From the NCBI RefSeq assembly GCF_008107685.1, contig NZ_VIRF01000078.1, positions 248,001 to 312,000 on the forward strand: DNA of 64,000 bases, given 5' to 3'. This DNA comes from Novosphingobium sp. BW1. Lineage in GTDB: Bacteria; Pseudomonadota; Alphaproteobacteria; Sphingomonadales; Sphingomonadaceae. The translations under genes were made by a program, and so were the position numbers. Of this stretch, positions 53,806 through 62,218 are shown one piece after another (position 1 is the first letter of the stretch; each line of letters begins with the position of its first letter). The notes below the pieces were generated by a model. That model ran no database searches. It was not told the origin of the DNA and was given only the letters and a program-made list of their open reading frames with translations.

Positions 53806-56162
53806 GGCAGCTCCACAAGGGCCTGGGTGCCCTGGCCAGGTTCGGATTGCAGGGTCAGGGTCCCGCCATGCGCTTCGATCAGCTGGCGGGCGAGCGGCAG
53901 GCCAAGACCCTGACGTCGCTCGACGCTCTTGCCATCTGCGCTCACTTTCATCCCGTCGAGCGCGCGGGCCAGCGTGCGGCCATCCATGCCCTCGCCCTTG
54001 TCTTCGACTTGGATGCGCACGACATCACCGCCGGCTGCACTTCTCTTGCGCGTGGCTTGTAATAGAATGCGCGCGCCTTTGGGCGAGGCGCCGATGGCGT
54101 TGTCGAGCAACGCGCCAACGGCCCGGGCGAGGCGCTTGCGGTCCGCCTCGATCGGGCGCAGCAGGCCATCGCCGCGAAGATCGAGCGTCAACTCCATCGC
54201 ATCGAGCCGGGCCGCGCGCTCTTCGGCGATCTTGCGCAGGAAGGGCATGAGGTCGACCGGCTCCTTACGCAGCGGCAGCATACCGGCCTCGCTTTGCGAA
54301 AGATCGAGCAGGCTCTCGATATGCTCACCCAGTTGGCCGACCGAGGCCAGGATTGCGGCCAGATATTCCTTGCCACTGTCGTTCAATTCGCCCCCGATTC
54401 CCGCATCCAGCATCTCGGCAAAGCCGCCGATGGTGGTCAGCGGCGTGCGCAATTCATAGCTCATGCTCGCCAGAAAGCGCGTCTTGATCGCGTCGGCCTC
54501 GACGAGCGCGGCGTTACTCTCGCGCAGGGCGTCCTCGGCCTTTTGCGAATCGGTGATGTCGAGCACGGCCAGAAGCCCGTTCCCGTCAGGCAGCGGAACG
54601 CCCGCGAATTCAAGAATACGCCCATCGGAGAGGGCGATGCGCCCGCCTTTCTGGGTGCGGTCGAGCGTGGAGGCACGCACTACGTTGCCTACCTTCTCAG
54701 CCTCGACACCGCGGCGAAGGCGCGGCGCGATCTTCTTGAGCAGGGTCTCGACGTGTGGGTGGGTGTCGAGAAAATCGCTCTCCAACCCCCAGTCGTTGGC
54801 AAAGCGCCGGTTCCAGATCTGCATCCGGCCATCGGGTGCAAAGACGGCGATCGATTCGAACAGGCTGTCGACAATGGCCGTGCGCGTGCGCAACAGCGTG
54901 TCGCGCATCGCCGAAAGGCGCAACTGCTCCGTACGATCCTCGGCAATGACAAGCAGCCCGCCGTCCGGAAGCGGCTGCGCGACAATGCGCATGTAGGTGC
55001 CATCGGGCAGGGTCCAGGCCTCTTCCCGAGTGACATCCGAAAGGAACCAGGCCGTCTTCTCACGCCGCCAGGCCGGGAAATCGCGCACTTCGGGCACGCG
55101 TCCGGCATCACGCGCGGCATCGAGCAGACGCTCGAAAGCGGGCGGGTCGTGCTCGGCGCTGGCAGGCAGGTTGAAGATGCGCTGGAAGGGCTGGTTGGCA
55201 AAGGACAGGCGCCGCTGGCGGTCGAACTGGGCGACACCGGCCGAAAGCTGATCAAGGAGTGCGCGTTGGGCATCGCGGAAGGCCCGGAACGAGCGCGAGA
55301 GATCTTCCATGTCCTCGATGTCGACGGCATACCCGGCGACGCCCTCGCCGCCGAGCGGCAGATCGGAGACGCGCAGCGCCCGGCGCGCGCCGTCGATGGT
55401 AGTGGAGACCACACGCTCGACCGGCACATTGCGCTCGGCGGCCTGCAAAGCGACATCGCCGGGCGTGAAGCCTTCCACCGTCTCGATCAGTTCGATGCCC
55501 GAGTTGACGACCTGTTCCGCACTCTGCCCACCCACGGCGTCGACATAGGCCCGGTTCACCAGTTGCAGCGCCCCATCGGGGCGGCGGAACCACATCGGCA
55601 TCGGCGCGGCCTCGATCAACGAGACGAGCGCGCTGAAATCGCCACGCGCACGGGCCGCCTCTTCCCGCAGACGGCTGAGCTCGCTTTCGCTTTCGGAAAA
55701 GTCGAAAACCCAGACAAGCGCCGCGCCGCCGGGCGAAACCTGGGGATCGGCAAGGTGCCCGCGCAGGGCCAGGCTGCGCGAGGAATTGCGCGGCGTCGCG
55801 GCCAGCCGGAACGGTGAGGCCGTCTTCTGGGTGCGGCGCACGGCCTCGGCCAGTTCGGTCAGCTTGTCGGCGGGCAGGCCGCGCTCGCCGGTATCGAGTT
55901 CGGTCAGGTACTGCGGCACGGAATCGAGTCCCAGCCACTGCGCCAGCCGGGGCGAAGCTTCGATCCTGCCGTCCGAGCGGACAAGCAGCGGCAGCGCGGG
56001 GCTTTCCTCGATCATGCGGGCAAGGCGCCGGGCCGAACGCAGCTGCATTTCCGCACGCTTCTGGCGGCGGCGCGCGACAAGGATCGCCCAAGCCGCCGCC
56101 AGCGTCCAGGCCGCAAGCAGAATGCCGACTACGAGGGGCAGAAAACGATCAGTCTCCATCAC
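53802..56162 (-). CDS. divL: DivL-type PAS-sensor kinase with tyrosine in the phospho-acceptor position
   Basis: 786 residues. N-terminal transmembrane helix (8-30), at least three PAS-like domains (about 45-150, 175-285, 300-410) and a fourth near 425-540, then a DHp helix reading FLASMSYELRTPLTTIGG. Y569 replaces the usual histidine. The ATPase domain retains LLDNAIGASPKG, DKGEGMDG and QGLGLPLARQ. Caulobacter DivL has the same Tyr substitution (Y550) and controls CckA-CtrA, so a cell-cycle role is likely. First gene of the overlapping run. Confidence 0.9.
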   Translation of the reverse strand: MMETDRFLPLVVGILLAAWTLAAAWAILVARRRQKRAEMQLRSARRLARMIEESPALPLLVRSDGRIEASPRLAQWLGLDSVPQYLTELDTGERGLPADKLTELAEAVRRTQKTASPFRLAATPRNSSRSLALRGHLADPQVSPGGAALVWVFDFSESESELSRLREEAARARGDFSALVSLIEAAPMPMWFRRPDGALQLVNRAYVDAVGGQSAEQVVNSGIELIETVEGFTPGDVALQAAERNVPVERVVSTTIDGARRALRVSDLPLGGEGVAGYAVDIEDMEDLSRSFRAFRDAQRALLDQLSAGVAQFDRQRRLSFANQPFQRIFNLPASAEHDPPAFERLLDAARDAGRVPEVRDFPAWRREKTAWFLSDVTREEAWTLPDGTYMRIVAQPLPDGGLLVIAEDRTEQLRLSAMRDTLLRTRTAIVDSLFESIAVFAPDGRMQIWNRRFANDWGLESDFLDTHPHVETLLKKIAPRLRRGVEAEKVGNVVRASTLDRTQKGGRIALSDGRILEFAGVPLPDGNGLLAVLDITDSQKAEDALRESNAALVEADAIKTRFLASMSYELRTPLTTIGGFAEMLDAGIGGELNDSGKEYLAAILASVGQLGEHIESLLDLSQSEAGMLPLRKEPVDLMPFLRKIAEERAARLDAMELTLDLRGDGLLRPIEADRKRLARAVGALLDNAIGASPKGARILLQATRKRSAAGGDVVRIQVEDKGEGMDGRTLARALDGMKVSADGKSVERRQGLGLPLARQLIEAHGGTLTLQSEPGQGTQALVELP

Positions 56163-56237
56163 CCTCGGCTATGGTGCGCACGGCCCGCAAAGACAATGCC
56201 CTCTCCGCAAGACCACCCCAAAACTGTGCCGGATAAC

Positions 56238-56269
56238 AAAAAAGGGGCCGCGCCTTCGCGCAGCCCCTT
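56238..56269 (-). terminator. Rho-independent terminator downstream of ahcY
   Basis: On the minus strand GGGGC-TGCGCG-AAGG-CGCG-GCCCC is followed by a seven-T tract. It separates ahcY from the divL transcript. Confidence 0.85.
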
Positions 56270-56311
56270 CGTCCCGCAAAACGGTTGGGCAGCCCGGCTG
56301 CCCGCCTGAAA

Positions 56312-57733
56312 TCAGTAGCGGTAGTGATCGGGCTTGAACGGGCCTTCCACCGGCACGCCGATGTAGTCGGCCTGGCGCTGCGAAAGCTCGGTCAGCTTGA
56401 CGCCCAGCTTCTTGAGGTGAAGCGCAGCAACCTTCTCGTCCAGGAACTTGGGAAGGACGTAAACGTCGTTCTTGTAGTTTTCCGACTTGGTGAAGAGTTC
56501 GATCTGCGCCAGCGTCTGGTTGGTGAAGCTGGCCGACATCACGAAACTGGGGTGGCCGGTGGCGCAGCCCAAGTTCACCAGGCGGCCCTGCGCGAGGATA
56601 AGCAGCTGCTTGCCGTCGGGCAGCGTGACAAGGTCGGTGCCCGGCTTGATTTCCTGCCACTCGTAGTTGTCGAGCGCGGAGATCTGGATCTCGCTGTCGA
56701 AGTGGCCGATGTTGCAGACAATGGCCTTGTCCTTCATGCCCTTCATGTGCTCGCCAGTGATGACGCCTTCGTTGCCGGTCGCGGTCACGAAGATGTCGGC
56801 GCGGGTGACCGCCTCTTCCATGGTGACGACCTCGAACCCTTCCATCGCGGCCTGCAGGGCGCAGATCGGATCGACTTCGGTGACGAGGACGCGGGCGCCG
56901 CCGTTGCGCAGCGACTGGGCCGAGCCCTTGCCAACGTCGCCGAAGCCAGCCACGCAGGCAACCTTGCCTGAGAGCATGACGTCGGTGGCGCGGCGGATCG
57001 CGTCGACCAGCGATTCACGGCAGCCGTAGAGGTTGTCGAACTTCGACTTGGTGACCGAGTCATTCACGTTGATCGCCGGGAACGGCAGCTTGCCCTGCTT
57101 GGCGATGTGGTAGAGGCGGTGGACGCCGGTGGTAGTCTCTTCCGAAACGCCCTTGATGGCCTGGACCGACTTCGTCAGGTAGCCCGGCTTTTCCTTGAGG
57201 AACTTCTTTAGCGAGCGGACGAATTCGATTTCTTCGGCGTTGCTCGGCTCGAACAGGTCTTCACCCGCTTCGACACGCGCGCCCCACAGCGCGAACATGG
57301 TGGCATCGCCGCCATCGTCAAGGATCATGTTGGCGGTCTGCTCGCCGTCGGCCTCGGTGCCCCATTCGAAGATCTTGCCGACGTAGTCCCAGTAATCGGC
57401 CAGGCTCTCGCCCTTGATGGCGTAGACCGGAATGCCCTGCGCGGCGATCGCGGCTGCGGCGTGGTCCTGGGTCGAGAAGATGTTGCAGGTCGCCCAGCGC
57501 ACTTCGGCGCCCAGCGCGACTAGCGTCTCGATGAGCACGGCGGTCTGGATCGTCATATGGAGCGAGCCGGTGATGCGCGCGCCCTTGAGCGGCTGCTGTG
57601 CGCCATATTCCTCGCGCAGGGCCATCAGGCCCGGCATTTCGGTCTCGGCGATCGCGATTTCGGCGCGGCCGTAATCGGCGAGCGACATGTCGGCGATGGC
57701 GTAGTCGTGAACGGCGGTATCAGCTGTGGCCAC
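56312..57733 (-). CDS. ahcY: S-adenosylhomocysteine hydrolase
   Basis: 473 residues. NAD-binding Rossmann motif [27 protein letters not shown], and the conserved C-terminal KPDHYRY. Splits S-adenosylhomocysteine into adenosine and homocysteine, keeping methylation running. Its leader holds a perfect palindrome. Confidence 0.98.
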   Translation of the reverse strand: MATADTAVHDYAIADMSLADYGRAEIAIAETEMPGLMALREEYGAQQPLKGARITGSLHMTIQTAVLIETLVALGAEVRWATCNIFSTQDHAAAAIAAQGIPVYAIKGESLADYWDYVGKIFEWGTEADGEQTANMILDDGGDATMFALWGARVEAGEDLFEPSNAEEIEFVRSLKKFLKEKPGYLTKSVQAIKGVSEETTTGVHRLYHIAKQGKLPFPAINVNDSVTKSKFDNLYGCRESLVDAIRRATDVMLSGKVACVAGFGDVGKGSAQSLRNGGARVLVTEVDPICALQAAMEGFEVVTMEEAVTRADIFVTATGNEGVITGEHMKGMKDKAIVCNIGHFDSEIQISALDNYEWQEIKPGTDLVTLPDGKQLLILAQGRLVNLGCATGHPSFVMSASFTNQTLAQIELFTKSENYKNDVYVLPKFLDEKVAALHLKKLGVKLTELSQRQADYIGVPVEGPFKPDHYRY

Positions 57734-57833
57734 GAGGGAACTCCTGGGGAATGATCGTGTGAATGATGTCGACGCCCGAAAGCGTCGGCGGTTGGTGAGG
57801 GATTAAAGGACCCCCGGCCAAAACGCAAACCGA

Positions 57834-57853
57834 ATATAAAGGCATCTTTATAT
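57834..57853. promoter_or_regulatory. Perfect inverted repeat upstream of ahcY
   Basis: ATATAAAG-GCAT-CTTTATAT, eight-base arms with a four-base spacer, about 100 bases before the ahcY start. AT-rich palindromes of this look occur before S-adenosylmethionine-cycle genes in alphaproteobacteria and are proposed operators for ArsR-family SahR/SamR regulators; the match is from memory, not a search. Confidence 0.55.
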
Positions 57854-58061
57854 CCACCCTGAACGCACCACCAGTCGGCGCAGTCATGACCGCGCCGGAC
57901 CACTGCGCAGAGACGTATCATCCTGGACCTCGCGCGTGGCTCAGGACTATCCCGCAAACATGCACGGCCGCTTTCGCGCGCCATCCGCACGGGTCCGGAG
58001 TTTTCCGATTTCAGAAACACATGTGACCTTCGCCCACCCCTCAGTATTGCGCGCAAGGGCA

Positions 58062-58089
58062 TTGCAGGGCGCACTGCCCGGCCTATATC
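58062..58089 (+). promoter_or_regulatory. Candidate sigma-70 promoter of the peroxiredoxin gene
   Basis: TTGCAG (58062-58067) and TATATC (58084-58089), 16-base spacer, about 43 bases before the start. Confidence 0.4.
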
Positions 58090-58131
58090 GGGAACGCGAA
58101 ACCGCACACCCATGCCAAGAAGGATGAACGC

Positions 58132-58611
58132 ATGACCATCGCCGTAGGTGACAAACTTCCCGACGTGAAGCTGATGAAGGCTGGCGAGAGCGGCCCCGAG
58201 CCGGTCCAGACCGCAGACTACTTCGCGGGCAAGAAGGTCGCGCTCTTCTCGGTTCCGGGCGCCTTCACTCCGACCTGTTCAGCGAAGCACCTTCCTGGCT
58301 TCGTCGACAAGGCGGCTGACCTCACGGCCAAGGGCATCGACGAGATCGCCTGTACCGCCGTTAACGACGCCTTCGTGATGGGTGCCTGGGGCAAGGCCGC
58401 CGGCTCGTCCGACGTCACGATGCTGGCCGACGGCAACGGTGACCTCGTCAAGGCGATGGGCCTCACCATGGACGGCTCGGGCTTCGGCATGGGTACACGC
58501 GGACAGCGCTTCTCGATGGTAGTGAACGACGGCGTGGTCGAGCAGGTCTTCGTCGAAGCCCCTGGCACCTTCGAGGTGAGCGCGGCGGAATACATGCTCG
58601 GCAAGCTCTGA
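58132..58611 (+). CDS. Peroxiredoxin (Prx5/thiol peroxidase type)
   Basis: 159 residues. Peroxidatic C49 in VPGAFTPTCSAKHLPGF; AVNDAFVMGAWGKA and GMGTRGQRFSMVV are typical of the Prx5 subfamily. C74 in EIACTAVND might be a resolving cysteine. Reduces hydrogen peroxide and organic peroxides in the cytosol. Confidence 0.93.
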   Translation: MTIAVGDKLPDVKLMKAGESGPEPVQTADYFAGKKVALFSVPGAFTPTCSAKHLPGFVDKAADLTAKGIDEIACTAVNDAFVMGAWGKAAGSSDVTMLADGNGDLVKAMGLTMDGSGFGMGTRGQRFSMVVNDGVVEQVFVEAPGTFEVSAAEYMLGKL

Positions 58612-58631
58612 GCGCGGACCAGATCCGATAC

Positions 58632-58670
58632 AAAAAGGGGCGGCGTACCTGTGGTGCGCCGCCCCTTTTT
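58632..58670. terminator. Bidirectional rho-independent terminator
   Basis: AAAAAGGGGCGGCG ... CGCCGCCCCTTTTT between the peroxiredoxin and convergent folE ends. Confidence 0.88.
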
Positions 58671-58699
58671 CGTGTTCGTTCAGGACCTGCGGTGACGGA

Positions 58700-59308
58700 T
58701 CAGTAGCCCATCAGGCTCAGCACTTCCTTACGACTGCGCTCGTCTTCCAGGAACGTGCCCATCATGCGGCTGGTGATCATGCCCACGCCCGGGGTGCGCA
58801 CGCCTCGCCCGGTCATGCAGCCGTGCTGCGCCTCGATCACCACGGCCACGCCGTGCGGCTTCAAGTGATCCCAGATGCACTGGGCAACCTCGGCGGTCAG
58901 ACGCTCCTGAATCTGCAACCGACGCGCATAGCCGTGCAGCACGCGCGCAAGCTTCGAAATGCCAACCACGTGATCGCGCGGCAGATAGGCAATCGCCGCC
59001 TTTCCCTGGATCGGCGCCATGTGGTGCTCACAGTGCGACTGGAAGGGGATGTCCTTGAGCAGCACGACCTCGTCGTAGCCGCCCACTTCCTCGAAGACGC
59101 GGCGCAGGTGGATCGAGGGATCTTCCTGGTACCCCTGGCAATATTCCAGCCAAGCGCGTGCGACGCGCTTGGGCGTATCGAGCAGCCCCTCGCGGCTCGG
59201 GTCATCGCCCGCCCAGCCGATCAGAGTGCGAATGGCCTCCTGGACATGCTCCGGCACATCGGGCTTGCCGAGCGGATTGTCCGTGTCCGGCTCGTCCAGA
59301 CAGCTCAT
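58700..59308 (-). CDS. folE: GTP cyclohydrolase I FolE
   Basis: 202 residues from ATG 59308, which forms an ATGA with the upstream stop and has AAGGAG upstream; ATG 59329 is less likely. Zinc ligands C93, H96 (HCEHHMAP) and C164 (AQHGCMTGRGV). First step of folate biosynthesis, making dihydroneopterin triphosphate. Confidence 0.96.
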   Translation of the reverse strand: MSCLDEPDTDNPLGKPDVPEHVQEAIRTLIGWAGDDPSREGLLDTPKRVARAWLEYCQGYQEDPSIHLRRVFEEVGGYDEVVLLKDIPFQSHCEHHMAPIQGKAAIAYLPRDHVVGISKLARVLHGYARRLQIQERLTAEVAQCIWDHLKPHGVAVVIEAQHGCMTGRGVRTPGVGMITSRMMGTFLEDERSRKEVLSLMGY

Positions 59309-60879
59309 CTGCGCCTTCTCCTTTTCCATCTTTCCTTCAGGCGCACCCGCATTAGTGCCCCTTTCCGGCGAAACAACCCGCGACGTTCGATCGGCTCGAA
59401 CATTTCGTCGGGACGTTCAGGATCGAGAAGCGCGCTGTCGCCCAGCTTCTTCTCGGCATCGGAGAGTTCCTTCAAGGGCAGCGGGACCAGCCGGCGGCCC
59501 TGATTTCCGCGCGCTTCGTTGAGCGTGTCGATCATCTCCCGCATCGACCCCAGTTCCTCGACACGCCGCGCAGCTTCGTCGAATTCCAGCGCGCAGTGCT
59601 CGCCAAGCAGGCGGTAACGCACCTTGCGGATGGTCTCGGGAAGTTCGGGACGGTCGGCGTTGGCAGGCCGCTCGATGTCAAGGAACACGTCGCATTCGCT
59701 GTCGAGCCCCATCGACCGGTTGTTCATATTGGCCGAACCGATGCGCAGGATACGGTCATCGATGATCGTCAGCTTGGCGTGAACGTAGATCGGCGTACCG
59801 TCGCTCGCGACAGGATAGTAGAGCTGGAAGCGCCCGGCGTGATCGGCCTCGCGCACGATCTCCAGCAGGCGCGTGCGCGCGGAATCCATCGCCACCTGCT
59901 CCAGCCATCCATCGGCGGTGAAGGGATTGACGATGATGATCTCGGGCGGATCGTCTTCCATAAGCCGCTCGCAGATGGCCTCGGCAATGACGCGTGAGGC
60001 GAAATACTGCGTTTCAGCGTAGATGAAGCGCCGGGCGGAGCGGATCTGCGCGACGAAGAGCGCCTCGATCTCGCTGACCTGCGGGCAATCACCATACTTC
60101 GCGCGCGTGCGCGCGATGCCCAGTTCAACGTCCCGAAATTCGCCGTGCAGGCTTTCCGGCCAGGGGCTTTCCTGCTGCAACTTGCAGGGCTCCAGCGGCC
60201 TGCCGCCGGCCACCTCCCAGCGGTCGCGCCCCAATTCGCCAAGCGCGCCGGCGACCTCGCCCTCCATCATCATCGTGATGTCGTGCCAGGGGCTGTAGAG
60301 GCGCCCGGTCGGACGGCGGCGGCGCGTGTCGCGGGGCAGATGCTCGCTCGTGTCCCAACGGTCGGTAGTCATGTCGATACCGCCGCACACTGCGAAGACA
60401 TCGTCAAGCACGACGATCTTCTGATGGTGGCTGCAGCCCAGCGGATGGGCGGCGTCAAACTTGAAGTCGATCTGGTCACGCCGCGCCCAGCGCAGCAGGT
60501 CAACCAGCATGGTTCCCCGGAACAGTGACTTGAAAAGCGCGAAATTCCATTTCAGTATTCGCACCTCCAGGTCTGGATTGTGCTCCACCAGCCACAGGAT
60601 GAACGAGCCGAGGCGCGCCGGAAAACGGCGCTTGCGCCCCTTCTGCCACCACCGGCGTCCATCGGAGAGCAAAATGCGCGAATCAAAGTCCCAGCCGATC
60701 AGGAAAACCCGCTGCCGCGCCGCTTCCATGGCCTCACGCACCAGTTTGAAATAGTCGTCTGCATCAATGACCACATGCGCCTTGCGCGCCATCGCATAGC
60801 GCCAGACCGAGGGAGCGGAGATGTCCTCCAGGTCCGTTCCAAGGCCGGTGCGATCCACCTCGTTCATTCCGATGTCCAT
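59305..60879 (-). CDS. Phospholipase-D-family protein (cardiolipin-synthase-like)
   Basis: 524 residues. Two HKD motifs: HHQKIVVLDD (near 148) and VHAKLTIIDDR (near 370), each followed by the usual GGIDM/GSANMNNRS. No N-terminal membrane helix of a classical cardiolipin synthase, and an Arg-rich C-terminus (RLKERWKRRRRR). It could be a cytosolic phospholipase D or phosphatidyltransferase. Translationally coupled to folE, an unexpected pairing. Confidence 0.85.
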   Translation of the reverse strand: MDIGMNEVDRTGLGTDLEDISAPSVWRYAMARKAHVVIDADDYFKLVREAMEAARQRVFLIGWDFDSRILLSDGRRWWQKGRKRRFPARLGSFILWLVEHNPDLEVRILKWNFALFKSLFRGTMLVDLLRWARRDQIDFKFDAAHPLGCSHHQKIVVLDDVFAVCGGIDMTTDRWDTSEHLPRDTRRRRPTGRLYSPWHDITMMMEGEVAGALGELGRDRWEVAGGRPLEPCKLQQESPWPESLHGEFRDVELGIARTRAKYGDCPQVSEIEALFVAQIRSARRFIYAETQYFASRVIAEAICERLMEDDPPEIIIVNPFTADGWLEQVAMDSARTRLLEIVREADHAGRFQLYYPVASDGTPIYVHAKLTIIDDRILRIGSANMNNRSMGLDSECDVFLDIERPANADRPELPETIRKVRYRLLGEHCALEFDEAARRVEELGSMREMIDTLNEARGNQGRRLVPLPLKELSDAEKKLGDSALLDPERPDEMFEPIERRGLFRRKGALMRVRLKERWKRRRRR

Positions 60880-61357
60880 GTACTGCTACGGCCGAATACT
60901 GCTGCCTAAAGTGCCGCGATACCGGAATGTTCCCCCAAAGCTTGAGTGCACGCCCCCCTTTGGCACCATCTTTTGTGCAATGCAGTACAGTGCAGCCCAC
61001 CCTGCCCGACGCACAAGTCCCAAGCCCACCTCACCCCCGCGCGCCCTTTCAAGGACATGACGCTCAAACCCTGAAGAGCGCGAACAACAGGCCGTGAAAA
61101 AGTGTCATTTTAGCGGTTGATCTGGAGCCGTTCAGCGGTCATCCATTAGGCGTGTGCAACACATGCACCACCTCTGGTCGCCCATTTGCAGTGCAGCACG
61201 CTATTGCCCGGGGCGGCCTCGCGCGGTTCGTTTTCGGACGGCGTTCGTTGTCCGGACAACTTGAGCCGGACCCAAATTCACTGCCCTGCGTTATCCCGGG
61301 GCAACTCTCCGTGAAGTCGAGCCCAACCGGCCTCGTGGAGCAAACAAGGAGTACACC
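60880..61357. other. Intergenic region with no supported gene
   Basis: 478 bases between divergent genes. No convincing frame, tRNA or long repeat was seen. AAGGAG just before 61358 is the ribosome-binding site of the next gene. Confidence 0.55.
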
Positions 61358-61936
61358 ATGAAGAATTCGCTCATCGCCGCCGCGATCCTCGCTGCGGGCC
61401 TGGCTCCCGCCGCCGCCGTGGCGCAGGACGCTGCGGCTCCCGCAGCCGAGACGGTCGCCCCGACGGTGGGCGCCAAGGTCTTCGACCCTGAGGGGAACGA
61501 AGTCGGCGCCGTTGAAGCCGTCGCGGGTGAGGTGGTTACCGTGAACACGGGCGTGGCCCGTGCCGGTCTTCCCACCAAGGCCTTTGCCATGCGCGAAAAG
61601 GGTCTGACCATCGGTATGACCAAGGCGCAGCTTGAATCCGCTGTCATGGGCGCCAAGGCCGAAACCGGCCAGGCCAAGGAAGCGGCCATGGTCGTCGACG
61701 CCCCGATCAAGAGCAGCGACGGCCAAGTTCTCGGCACCATTGCCAAGCTCGAGGGTGAGGACGTGACCATGGAGCTCGCCAACGGCGATGGCGCGACCGC
61801 CCTGTTCAAGAAGGCCAACATCGGCCTCATGCCCGACGGCTCGCTCGCCATCGGCATGACTGCGGCCGCCTTTGCGCAGGCCATCGGCGGCTCGGCTCCG
61901 GCCGCACCCGTCGAGGAAAGCCCCGCAGCGGAATAA
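61358..61936 (+). CDS. Secreted protein with a duplicated PRC-barrel-like domain
   Basis: 192 residues with a signal peptide ending near AVAQ (23). Two similar units follow: about 36-96 (KVFDPEGNEVGAVEAVAGE ... GLTIGMTKAQLESAV) and 114-176 (PIKSSDGQVLGTIAKLEGE ... GSLAIGMTAAAFAQAI). Each has a 'D-G-x-x-x-G-x-V/I' strand pair resembling PRC-barrel proteins and ends in an IGMT-A segment. Ala/Pro-rich tail. Function unknown. Confidence 0.7.
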   Translation: MKNSLIAAAILAAGLAPAAAVAQDAAAPAAETVAPTVGAKVFDPEGNEVGAVEAVAGEVVTVNTGVARAGLPTKAFAMREKGLTIGMTKAQLESAVMGAKAETGQAKEAAMVVDAPIKSSDGQVLGTIAKLEGEDVTMELANGDGATALFKKANIGLMPDGSLAIGMTAAAFAQAIGGSAPAAPVEESPAAE

Positions 61937-61980
61937 GACGTGCGCTTCCAGCCCCGGGCTGGAGACATTCAGACGAAACG

Positions 61981-62015
61981 GGGCCGGGATGGACAGACCA
62001 TCCCGGCCCTTTTTC
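61981..62015 (+). terminator. Rho-independent terminator
   Basis: GGGCCGGGATGG-ACAGA-CCATCCCGGCCC followed by TTTTT, 45 bases after the secreted protein gene. Confidence 0.9.
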
Positions 62016-62218
62016 ATAGGTGGGCTCCGCAAAGCGCCCTTCGCGGCATTGCATATTTTGCAACTTAAGCCCCTGCGCGCAGAAATCTGGGGAAATACCT
62101 TGCGATTCATCGTGGGTTTGGAGCAAGAGGGCGCAGAAATTGTCCCGGCAACAACCTGCACGAGACCTGCAAGCCCCTTATAACCACGATTGGACCCGCG
62201 TTGACCTTCCCTGCGCGC

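Larger units (their letters stand above)
57734..58131. other. Divergent intergenic region ahcY / peroxiredoxin
   Basis: 398 bases with the ahcY palindrome on the left and a peroxiredoxin promoter candidate on the right. No gene seen; no recognisable SAH riboswitch fold. Confidence 0.6.

Noticed and set aside
57734-57833. SAH riboswitch in the ahcY leader
   Set aside because: I could not find the conserved core or a convincing pseudoknot; an operator palindrome explains the leader better. A covariance-model search would decide.
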